The notes beneath the pieces were generated by a model. The model saw only the letters and a program-made list of their open reading frames with translations. It searched no databases and was not told the DNA's origin. The translations under genes were made by a program, and so were the position numbers. Positions 21,430 through 29,039 of a stretch of 64,000 nucleotides of DNA are shown here, one piece after another; positions within the stretch are counted from its first letter, which is position 1, and each line of letters starts with the position of its first letter. Location: assembly GCF_024539815.1 (NCBI RefSeq), contig NZ_JAHHIU010000039.1:1-64000 (forward strand). The letters run 5' to 3'. This stretch comes from Streptomyces hayashii. Lineage in GTDB: Bacteria > Actinomycetota > Actinomycetes > Streptomycetales > Streptomycetaceae.

Positions 21430-21471
21430 CGAAGGCGCCGCCCCGGTCGTGGACCGGGGGCGGCGCCTTCG
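21430..21471. terminator. Very strong hairpin between adenylation gene and exporter gene
   Basis: Stem of about 19 base pairs (arm CGAAGGCGCCGCCCCGGTC, one bulged G) with a 3-base loop, between convergent genes. Confidence 0.85.
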
Positions 21472-21492
21472 ACATGCAGTGGCTCCGGCGCC

Positions 21493-23403
21493 TCAGTGCG
21501 CATCGGGGCTGGGCACCACCGCTTCCAGCGGCGCGTGCTGCGCGAACTGAGTGTGGTAGAGGTCGGCGTACAGGCCGCCCGCGGCCAGCAGTTCCTCGTG
21601 TGTGCCGCGCTCGGTGACCCGCCCTGCCGCCACGACCAGGATCTGGTCGGCCTCGCGGATCGTGGAGAGCCGGTGGGCGATCACCAGCGAAGTGCGCCCG
21701 GCCAGCACGGTCTTGAGGGCCCGCTGGATCGCCGCCTCCGCCTCCGAGTCGAGGTGCGCGGTGGCCTCGTCCAGGATCACCACCGGCGGTGCCTTGAGCA
21801 GCAGCCGGGCGAGCGCGATCCGCTGCTTCTCGCCGCCCGAGAGCCGGTACCCGCGATCACCGACGACCGTGTCCAGACCCTCCGGGAGGGCATGGACGGT
21901 GTCCCAGATCAGCGCCGCCTTCAGGGCTTCGATCAACTCCTGCTCGGCGGCCCCCGGCCGGGCGTACTCCAGGTTGGCCCGCAGGGTGTCGTGGAAGAGG
22001 TGGGCGTCCTGGGTGACCACGCCGATCGTGTCACGCAGCGACTGCAGCGTCAGCTCCCGGACGTCGTGGCCGTCCACCCGGACGGTGCCCTCGGTGGGGT
22101 CGTAGAGACGGGGCACCAGCTGGGTGATCGTGGTCTTGCCCGCGCCCGACGGGCCGACGAGGGCGGTGAGTTTCCCGGCCGGCACGTCGAAGGTCAGGTC
22201 CCGCAGGGTCAACGACTCCTCGGCCGGCTCGGTGCGCCGGGCGGCAGGGTGCCCGAGCGAGGCCAGCGAGGTCGCCTCGGCGCTCGGGTAGCGGAACGAG
22301 ACCTTCTCGAAGGCGACCCCGGGAGCGCCGCCAGAGCCCACCGCGGCGAGGTCCCGGGCGTTCGGCGCTTCGTCGATGTTGGGCTTGAGGTCCAGGATCT
22401 CGAAGACCCGGTCGAAGCTGACCAGGGCCGTCATGGCGCTCGCCTGCAGGCTGCCCAGTTGGTTGATCGGGCCGTAGAGCCGCAGCAGCAGGGCGACCAT
22501 GGCCACCAGGGTGCCGAGTTCCAGTGAGCCGTCGATGGTGAGCACGCCGCCCAGCCCGTAGACCAGGGCGCTGGTCAGCCCGGTGAGCACGATGGTGAGG
22601 ACGCCGAGGATCCGGCCGTGCAGGACCACCGAGACGGCGAGGTCCCGCAGCCGGCTCGCCTTGCCGGCGAACAGGCTCGACTCGTCCTGCGCGCGGCCGT
22701 ACAGCTTGGCGAGCACCGCGCCCGAGACGTTGAACCGCTCGCTCATCAGCGCGCTCAGGTCGGCGTCCAACTCCATCCGCCGGCGGGCGAGTTGCTGCAG
22801 GCGCCTGGCGATCCATCGTGCCGGCAGGAGGAAGAACGGGACCGTCACCAGCGCCGCGAGGGTGATCTGCCAGGACAGGTAGAACATGGAGGCCAGCACA
22901 AGTCCCAGCGACAGCACGGTGGACAGCGAGTCGGACAGCAGGCTGGTCACCGCCTGCCGGGCCCCGACCACGTCGGTGTTCAGCCGACTGACCAGTGCTC
23001 CGGTCTGGGTGCGGGCGAAGAAGGACAGCGACTGAGCCTGGACGTGCGAGAACACCTTGTTGCGCAGGTCGTAGACGACGCCCTCGCCGATCCGCGCGGA
23101 GAACCACGCGATCAGGAAGACCGAGCCGGCTTCGACCAGCGCCAAGCCGGCGACTGCCAGGCACAGCCACATCACGAGGTCGGTGCGGCCGGGCACGATG
23201 CCGTCGTCGATGATCATCTTCAGTGCCAGCGGGCCGGCGGCGGTGGCCACCGCGTCGACGACCGTGCTGGCCAGCAGGAGCGCCACGCTCCAGCGGTACG
23301 CCATGGCGTACGGGATGATCTGCCGGACGGTGCCCTTTCTGATCTGCCCGTTCGGCGGCGCTTCCCCCCCTGCCGCGGTGCGTGACTCCTTGCTCCTTGC
23401 CAT
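21493..23403 (-). CDS. ABC exporter, fused membrane and ATPase domains
   Basis: 636 residues. The N-terminal half has six hydrophobic segments of the type 1 exporter membrane domain; the C-terminal half has Walker A GPSGAGKTT, signature LSGGEKQR, Walker B VVILDEAT and the H-loop AHRLST. This is the MsbA/LmrA-like half-transporter class, working as a homodimer to expel lipid-like or peptide substrates. A GGAG site 11 bases upstream supports ATG 23403; the frame extends to 23511. It follows the hydrolase gene with a gap of about 30 bases, so they form an operon divergent from mbtH. Likely role is export of the peptide. Confidence 0.93.
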   Translation of the reverse strand: MARSKESRTAAGGEAPPNGQIRKGTVRQIIPYAMAYRWSVALLLASTVVDAVATAAGPLALKMIIDDGIVPGRTDLVMWLCLAVAGLALVEAGSVFLIAWFSARIGEGVVYDLRNKVFSHVQAQSLSFFARTQTGALVSRLNTDVVGARQAVTSLLSDSLSTVLSLGLVLASMFYLSWQITLAALVTVPFFLLPARWIARRLQQLARRRMELDADLSALMSERFNVSGAVLAKLYGRAQDESSLFAGKASRLRDLAVSVVLHGRILGVLTIVLTGLTSALVYGLGGVLTIDGSLELGTLVAMVALLLRLYGPINQLGSLQASAMTALVSFDRVFEILDLKPNIDEAPNARDLAAVGSGGAPGVAFEKVSFRYPSAEATSLASLGHPAARRTEPAEESLTLRDLTFDVPAGKLTALVGPSGAGKTTITQLVPRLYDPTEGTVRVDGHDVRELTLQSLRDTIGVVTQDAHLFHDTLRANLEYARPGAAEQELIEALKAALIWDTVHALPEGLDTVVGDRGYRLSGGEKQRIALARLLLKAPPVVILDEATAHLDSEAEAAIQRALKTVLAGRTSLVIAHRLSTIREADQILVVAAGRVTERGTHEELLAAGGLYADLYHTQFAQHAPLEAVVPSPDAH

Positions 23404-23435
23404 GCCGGCATCAGCTCCGTATTCGTCAGGGGCGG

Positions 23436-24233
23436 TCAGTGCTTTTCGAGGAATTCGATGACCGCGGTGTTGACCGAGTCGGGGTCCTCCAGATTCCCGA
23501 GATGACCGCACCGGGGAATTTCCACGTAGTCGCAGTCCGGAATGGCCTCCGCGACCTCGGCGACCAGGTGGGGCGGGCAGATGAGGTCATCGGTGAAAGC
23601 GATCGCCCGGCATGGCACGGCGACCCCGCGCAGGGCCTCGCGGCGGTCGCCGACGGCCTCCACGCCGTGTTGGCCGGGAGCGCTCTGACCGGCCGTCAGC
23701 TCGAAGATCTCCAGCCAGCCGGAGGCGGTCGCGTCGTCGTTGAGCGTCGCGGGGGAGAGCATCTCCAAGACGGTGCGCACCGCCTCGTACGTGGGTGGCA
23801 GCGTGACGCCGCTCTCGGTCAGCGAGCGTTCCGCGGCCCGCAGCATGCGGCGGGTGGCGTCCGAGCGGGCCCGGGTGGCCATCAGGACGGCGCAGCGCAC
23901 GAGGTCGGGCCGGGCGAGTGCGATCTCCTGGGCGATCATGGCGCCCATCGAGGTTCCGACGATGCGGCACGGTCCGATGCGCAACGCCTCGATCAGGCCG
24001 ACGGTGTCGGCGGTCATCTCGGCGAGCGAGTACTCGCCCGGCGGCGCATCGGAGGGGGCTATGCCCCGGTTGTCGAAGACGATCGTCTCGTACCCCGCCT
24101 TGTTCAGCGCCGGGGTCTGGTGCAGGGTCCAGACCCGGCCGGCGGCGCCCGAGCCCATGATGAGGAGCACCGGTTCCCCCCGGCCGGACCGCTGGTAGGA
24201 GAGCCGGATTCCGTTGGTGCTCACGAAGGGCAT
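23436..24233 (-). CDS. Alpha/beta hydrolase
   Basis: 265 residues, alpha/beta-hydrolase fold with oxyanion region MGSGA, nucleophile elbow GTSMGA (Ser95), an acid in FTDDLICPP and His in CGHLGN. Similar to small esterases and proline iminopeptidase-like proteins and distinct from GrsT-type editing thioesterases. First gene of a two-gene operon with the exporter; the promoter region is shared with mbtH and holds the best StrR box. It may deacylate or activate the product, or hydrolyse an aberrant intermediate; the substrate cannot be read from sequence. Confidence 0.85.
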   Translation of the reverse strand: MPFVSTNGIRLSYQRSGRGEPVLLIMGSGAAGRVWTLHQTPALNKAGYETIVFDNRGIAPSDAPPGEYSLAEMTADTVGLIEALRIGPCRIVGTSMGAMIAQEIALARPDLVRCAVLMATRARSDATRRMLRAAERSLTESGVTLPPTYEAVRTVLEMLSPATLNDDATASGWLEIFELTAGQSAPGQHGVEAVGDRREALRGVAVPCRAIAFTDDLICPPHLVAEVAEAIPDCDYVEIPRCGHLGNLEDPDSVNTAVIEFLEKH

Positions 24234-24475
24234 GACGGTGCCCTCTCGCCGGCGACGGGTACGGGCACGACGGCCTCCTGAATTCGAGCGGGCGATGGAT
24301 CGGTGCCGACTGTCCGCGGCGGAGGAAAGGCGACGCCCCCTGACGAGGGGTCCGGAACGCCGGTGCGGACAGGGAGTCGGCCCCCTCCGCGGCGAGATCG
24401 CATCCCACCATGGCACCGCAAAGAGGTGTCGATCAAGGTCGGTCGGAACTGGCCCGGTTCACCCTCTGTACAGCC

Positions 24476-24504
24476 ATTCAACTGGGACTCAGGACCAGTT
24501 GAAC
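24476..24504. promoter_or_regulatory. Best StrR/NovG-type binding box, between the exporter operon and mbtH
   Basis: ATTCAACTG, 11 bases, CAGTTGAAC: 17 of 18 fixed positions agree with GTTCRACTG-N11-CRGTYGAAC. It lies between divergent starts at 24233 and 24689 and could control both. Confidence 0.85.
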
Positions 24505-24688
24505 ACTCGGGCGACAGGGGTGCGGCACTGGTTGACGCGTCGGCGCGGCTTGGGGACATAGTGGGGCCTGCTCGGGGTCCGGCATCGCGCCGGACGGCCA
24601 CCGACGGTGGGGCGAGTCCTGGCGAACCACGCGGGCGAAACGCGCCATCGATGCGATCCACCTCATGTATCCCAGAAAGGACGGCGTG

Positions 24689-24904
24689 GTGACGAATCCG
24701 TTCGACGATCCCGATGCCGAGTACCTGGTCCTGGTCAACGACGAGGGTCAGCACTCGCTGTGGCCCGTCTTCGTCGACGTGCCCGAGGGCTGGAACACGG
24801 TCTTCGGCAAGGCGGGGCGTCAGGAATGCCTCGACTACATCGAGAAGTCGTGGACCGACATGCGGCCCAAGAGTCTGATCGAGGCCATGGCGACGCAGAA
24901 CTAG
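24689..24904 (+). CDS. MbtH-like protein, adenylation-domain partner
   Basis: 71 residues, normal for the family. The conserved series is present: N-x-E-x-Q-x-S-x-W-P ([10 protein letters not shown]), then the GW and the W-T-D-x-R-P end region. MbtH proteins bind the N-lobe of adenylation domains and are often needed for their folding or activity. GTG 24689 is chosen for AGAAAGGA seven bases upstream and a start like other MbtH proteins (TNPFDDP); ATG 24665 is in frame. A strong terminator follows immediately, so it is probably monocistronic under the box at 24476. Confidence 0.96.
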   Translation: MTNPFDDPDAEYLVLVNDEGQHSLWPVFVDVPEGWNTVFGKAGRQECLDYIEKSWTDMRPKSLIEAMATQN

Positions 24905-24961
24905 CCGGCATGCCGATGCCGCCGACCACCACGCCGGTGGTCGGCGGCATCGCCATGCCGG
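24905..24961 (+). terminator. Long perfect-type hairpin after mbtH
   Basis: Arms of 26 bases (24905-24930 and 24936-24961) with one mismatch and a 5-base loop, starting directly at the mbtH stop. Confidence 0.88.
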
Positions 24962-24991
24962 GGACCGGTCGTCCGACGGTGCTCGCACGGT

Positions 24992-25020
24992 GTTCAACCG
25001 ACGCGGCGCATCAGCTGCAC
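24992..25020. promoter_or_regulatory. StrR/NovG-like box upstream of the regulator gene
   Basis: GTTCAACCG, 11 bases, CAGCTGCAC; three mismatches from the consensus. It lies about 320 bases before the StrR-type gene, suggesting autoregulation. The rest of 24962-25342 shows no gene. Confidence 0.6.
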
Positions 25021-25342
25021 ATCTCCCCGAAGGCGTCCTGCCGCGCCATTGGGCGTCGACCAGCCAGATTCTGACGTGTCACTCGACACTGCTGTGACTG
25101 AAGAGTGATTATGAGTACAGGTGTTGGAAGTTCCGTTTGTGGGACCAGGAGGGCGTCGACCTGCCCGGCCAGCTGTCGAAGCCATCTGCAGCGATGTCCG
25201 GTGCAGTCCGGTTCGGCCGGACCAGCTGCCGAAACCAGGGTGGCATCGGCGGTGGCTGTCCCGCGAGGAACGGTCTTTCCGGCCCCCGCCAGACATGTTC
25301 GACGTCTGGCGGGTCGAACCGTCCATCCAATGGGGGAAGAGA

Positions 25343-26416
25343 ATGAGTCGCGCCGACAGTCATATAGGCAGTTTGGGTCACTTTACCAACAACTTAACTG
25401 TACATGGGAAAGGTGTCGTCTCGGTTTCGATCGCCTCACTGGTTCCCGGAGACTCACCTCGTCTCGACGGGCAGGACACCGAGCACATCGCCCGCCTCGC
25501 GGAACTCGACGAGCGCCTTCCCCCCATTCTCGTGGCCCGCCGCGACATGCGGGTGATCGACGGAATGCACCGTCTCCTGGCTGCCTGCCTCCGGGGGCAG
25601 GAGACCATTGAGGTCGAGTTCTTCGACGGCACCCCCGAGGAGGGGTTCCTGCGGGCCGTCGAGGCGAATGTGACCCATGGTCTTCCGCTCTCCCCGGAGG
25701 ACCGGCGAGTCGCGGCAGCGCGGATTCTTGAGGCCCATCCGCAGATGTCCGACCGGGCCATCGCCAAGGCTTCGGGTCTGGGCACGAAGTCGGTGGCCGC
25801 CATCCGGCGCAACTCGGTCTCGCAGCAGGACCAGCCGATGGCCAGGATCGGGCGGGACGGCAAGGTGCGACCGCTGAACAGCGCCGAGGGCCGCCGAAGA
25901 GCCGCCGAGCTCATCGCCGAGAACCCGGAGGCCTCGCTGCGTGAGGTCGCGCGTCGCGCCGGGATCTCGCCCGCCACGGTGAGCGACGTGCGCAAGCGGC
26001 TGCTGTCCGGCGAACTCCCGGTCCCCGAACGTCGCCAGGCCCTCGCCGTGCCCGGCGCCGACGAGAGCCCCTCGGTCGCCTCCGGGCGGGTTCCGGCTCA
26101 GCGGGCCGCCCGGAAGATGCACTTGGTGCAGCCGGACCCGGTCGAACTGCTTGAGAAATTGCTCAGGGACCCCTCCCTGCGGCACAAGGAGGACGGCCGC
26201 CGCCTGCTGCGCCTGCTCCAGCAGAACGCGCTCGGCGACCAGAGGTGGGCCAAGCTGGCCGCCGTCGTGCCGACGCACTGCCGCGACCTCGTCGTCGACC
26301 TTGCGCGACAGTACGCGGAGACCTGGAGCGAGTTCGCGCAGGAACTGGACGCGAGCATGCGCGCCATGAGCCGGGACGCCCAAGCGGCGCAACAGGAGGT
26401 CGACATGGGTGCGTAG
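25343..26416 (+). CDS. StrR-family pathway-specific activator with a TTA codon
   Basis: 357 residues. The N-terminal part is a ParB-like domain (DGMHRLLAACLRGQ, then EFFDGTPEEGFLRAVEAN), followed by two helix-turn-helix regions (around SDRAIAKASGLGTKSV and SLREVARRAGISPATV) and a Leu-rich C-terminal region. This is the architecture of StrR, NovG and glycopeptide-cluster regulators, which activate biosynthetic operons through GTTCRACTG-type repeats; four such repeats lie in this cluster. Leu18 is TTA (25394-25396), making translation dependent on the bldA tRNA in Streptomyces. ATG 25343 follows a GGGGGAAGAG stretch; the frame is open to 25121. Confidence 0.94.
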   Translation: MSRADSHIGSLGHFTNNLTVHGKGVVSVSIASLVPGDSPRLDGQDTEHIARLAELDERLPPILVARRDMRVIDGMHRLLAACLRGQETIEVEFFDGTPEEGFLRAVEANVTHGLPLSPEDRRVAAARILEAHPQMSDRAIAKASGLGTKSVAAIRRNSVSQQDQPMARIGRDGKVRPLNSAEGRRRAAELIAENPEASLREVARRAGISPATVSDVRKRLLSGELPVPERRQALAVPGADESPSVASGRVPAQRAARKMHLVQPDPVELLEKLLRDPSLRHKEDGRRLLRLLQQNALGDQRWAKLAAVVPTHCRDLVVDLARQYAETWSEFAQELDASMRAMSRDAQAAQQEVDMGA

Positions 26417-26680
26417 AACACCCATCAGGTATCGGCGGGACGGTGGAGGCCGGCAGGCACCGAAAATCGAGGTTGCCGGACACACCGTTCCCGCCGGTCC
26501 TGGCAGACCGCGGCACCATGCGAATCGTCGATGAGACGGACCTGGGCCGCGGTCTTTCGCTTCATACAAGCCGACTAGTCTGCAGGGGGTATCGCCCGGT
26601 CCCCCTGGATCTCAGGGCTGACCTCAGGGACCGACTTTCCGCCTGTTGGTGGAGAAAACCCCGACCAAAGGATAGACCCT

Positions 26681-27562
26681 ATGAAAGTCTTGTCGCGCCT
26701 TATATCCGGCAGTTTACCGATTCCGTACGCCGGTGTGGCCGAAAGGCGCGCATTGAGCGGCACGGCGGGGCGCAGCGGACGCTCTCCGTCCACCCTCGGG
26801 GCCGGCCGTCCTCATGCGGGAGCACGTGCGACGTCGGTAGCGCTGGCACTTCGCTGGGCGTCCTCGCGCTGGTCCTTCGTCGAGGAGGAGGTGGCCGGTC
26901 TGCGACGTCTGGTGCGTCCGGGCGATGTCTGTCTCGACATAGGCGCCGAGTACGGCCTCTACACCTGGCCCCTGTCCGTACTGGCCGGACCGGCAGGGCA
27001 GGTTCACAGCGTCGAACCGCTGCCCGGCCCCGCGAGCTGGCTGAGGACGACGGCTTCCGCTCTCGGCTGCCGTAACGTCACCGTGCACCGCATGGCCCTG
27101 GCGAGCTGTGCGCACGACGGGACGATGAGCCTGCCCCGGCGCCGTCTGCTGCCCGTCCACGGCCGCGCCTACCTCACCGAGGGCGCTTCGGGGCCCGGCC
27201 CCAACGTCGAGTTCCCCACCTCCCGTCCGGTGCCCACTGCGGTGCGGACGGTGGACGGCCTGTGCCGTCAGATGCGCCTGGACCGGGTCGACTTCATCAA
27301 GGCCGACGTCGAAGGGGCCGAGGCGGCTGTGCTCAGCGGAGCCCGGCGCACGCTGCTGAACCACCGGCCCACCCTCCTGCTGGAGATCGAGGACCGCCAC
27401 CTCGTGAAGTACGACGTGACGCCGACCGATCTGGTCTCCCGGCTGGAGGACCTCGGTTACGCCATGCACCGCTGGCGGGACGGCAGTTGGGTCCGCGTCC
27501 CGGAGGTCACGAACGACTGCCGGAACTACCTGTTCACCGCTCGCGCCGCCAGCTCCAGTTGA
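26681..27562 (+). CDS. FkbM-family methyltransferase
   Basis: 293 residues. The SAM motif is DIGAEYGLYT, post-motif EPLPG, and the family's late motif IKADVEGAE is present. FkbM enzymes mostly O-methylate sugars or hydroxylated small molecules. AAAGGA precedes the ATG by about eight bases. Leu12 is encoded by TTA (26714-26716), a second bldA-dependent codon close to the one in the regulator. The N-terminal 60 residues are Arg/Ser/Gly rich and not part of the core domain. It is followed 14 bases later by a glycosyltransferase, so methylation of a sugar attached to the product is plausible but unproven. Confidence 0.88.
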   Translation: MKVLSRLISGSLPIPYAGVAERRALSGTAGRSGRSPSTLGAGRPHAGARATSVALALRWASSRWSFVEEEVAGLRRLVRPGDVCLDIGAEYGLYTWPLSVLAGPAGQVHSVEPLPGPASWLRTTASALGCRNVTVHRMALASCAHDGTMSLPRRRLLPVHGRAYLTEGASGPGPNVEFPTSRPVPTAVRTVDGLCRQMRLDRVDFIKADVEGAEAAVLSGARRTLLNHRPTLLLEIEDRHLVKYDVTPTDLVSRLEDLGYAMHRWRDGSWVRVPEVTNDCRNYLFTARAASSS

Positions 27563-27576
27563 AGGATTCGACACCG

Positions 27577-28731
27577 ATGGGTTCCACCCTCGTCATCACC
27601 AACGACTTCCCACCCCGCCAAGGAGGAATCGAGACCTTCGTGCATGCCCTGGCGACCCGCATGCCGAACGACGACGTCGTCGTCTACACCTCGCGCGAGC
27701 CGGGTGACACCGCGTACGACGCGACCTTGCCCTTCCCCGTGATCCGGGACACCAGCCGCATGCTGCTGCCGACCAAGCGCGTCACCAGGCGCGCGGTCGA
27801 GATAGCCAGAGCCCACGGCTGCGACCGGGTCTGGTTCGGCGCGGCCGCACCGCTCGGACTGATGGCGCCGAACCTGCGCAAGGCCGGCGTACGACGCCTC
27901 GTGGCGACCACCCACGGCCACGAGATCTGGTGGGCCCGGATCCCGGTCGTGCGTCGGATGATGCGCCGGATCGGCGAGAACGTGGACATCGTCACCTATC
28001 TCGGCCAGTACACGCGTGCTCGGATCGAACCGGCCCTGGGCCCGCGGGCGCGGATGACACGGTTGGCGCCCGCAGTCGACGCGAAGGTGTACCGGCCTGA
28101 CCCCGCGGCCCGTGACGAGCTGCGCACCAGGCTCGGTCTGCACGGCAGGCGCGTCATCCTGTGCGTCGCGCGCCTCGTACCGCGCAAGGGCCAGGACATG
28201 CTGATCAAGGCCATGCCGCTGATCCGGCGCGAAGTGCCCGACGCGGTGCTGCTGCTGGTGGGGCAGGGGCCTGACGAGGCCCGGCTGCACAAGCTCGCCC
28301 GGCGGCACGCCCCGGACGCGGTCCGGTTCATGGGCGGTATGGCCCACACCGAGACGCCCCGGTACTACGCGGCGGCGGACGTGTTCGCCATGCCCTGCCG
28401 CACCCGGAAGGCCGGACTGGAGGCGGAGGGCCTCGGGATCGTGTTCCTGGAGGCGGCTGCGAGCGGGCTGGCCGTGGTCGTAGGGGACTCCGGCGGGGCC
28501 CCGGACACCGTGGTCGACGGCACGACCGGCAGGGTAGTGGACGGCAACGACGCCGAGGCCGTCGCCGGTGCGCTGACCGACATACTGAGCGACTCCGACC
28601 GGGCCGCCGACATGGGCGCCGCCGGCCGCAGATGGGTCGAGGAGTCATGGTCCTGGGACGCTTCGGCGCGCCGCCTGACGGAGCTGCTGACGCCCGAACG
28701 CGCTCCCGTCGTCACACCCGGACAGGAATGA
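27577..28731 (+). CDS. Family-4 glycosyltransferase, PimB/mannosyltransferase-like
   Basis: 384 residues, GT-B fold. N-terminal DFPPRQGGIETFV is the acceptor-side glycine motif; the C-terminal half has ARLVPRKGQDMLI and the E-x7-E motif region (EGLGIVFLEAAASG). Closest by pattern to actinobacterial GDP-mannose-dependent phosphatidylinositol-monomannoside mannosyltransferases. It starts 14 bases after the FkbM gene with AAGGA upstream, so the two form an operon. It could glycosylate the peptide (Hpg peptides such as ramoplanin are mannosylated) or serve envelope glycolipids; the sequence alone does not decide. It marks the probable right edge of the cluster. Confidence 0.88.
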   Translation: MGSTLVITNDFPPRQGGIETFVHALATRMPNDDVVVYTSREPGDTAYDATLPFPVIRDTSRMLLPTKRVTRRAVEIARAHGCDRVWFGAAAPLGLMAPNLRKAGVRRLVATTHGHEIWWARIPVVRRMMRRIGENVDIVTYLGQYTRARIEPALGPRARMTRLAPAVDAKVYRPDPAARDELRTRLGLHGRRVILCVARLVPRKGQDMLIKAMPLIRREVPDAVLLLVGQGPDEARLHKLARRHAPDAVRFMGGMAHTETPRYYAAADVFAMPCRTRKAGLEAEGLGIVFLEAAASGLAVVVGDSGGAPDTVVDGTTGRVVDGNDAEAVAGALTDILSDSDRAADMGAAGRRWVEESWSWDASARRLTELLTPERAPVVTPGQE

Positions 28732-29039
28732 ACTGAGCGAGTCGAGCAAGTCGGTGGGCCTGTGCCGACGGCGCGGTCCCGTCGTGCCCCTGACCGCTGC
28801 CGTGCACCGAGAGCGGGATGGCGATGTTCGTGACGCGCGTGCGCGGCGCCCGGGCGCGGGTGCCGCGCAGGGACGTCGGCTCACCGACCGGCTGCCCTCT
28901 CGGCTGGGACCTGCCGTCGACGGCCTCCAGGCACAGCCGGCGGTGGACGGCGTCGGCACTGCGCCCCCCCGGGAGAGCGGAACAGCTCCAGTCGGGTCTG
29001 TGCCTTCGAGGTCCAGCGGCGGCTCAGGCCGGGCGGGTG
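28732..29039. other. Gap without a recognisable gene
   Basis: About 308 bases between the glycosyltransferase stop and the convergent restriction-modification gene. Short open frames are present but look like high-GC noise. No clear terminator hairpin or repeat was seen. Confidence 0.5.
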
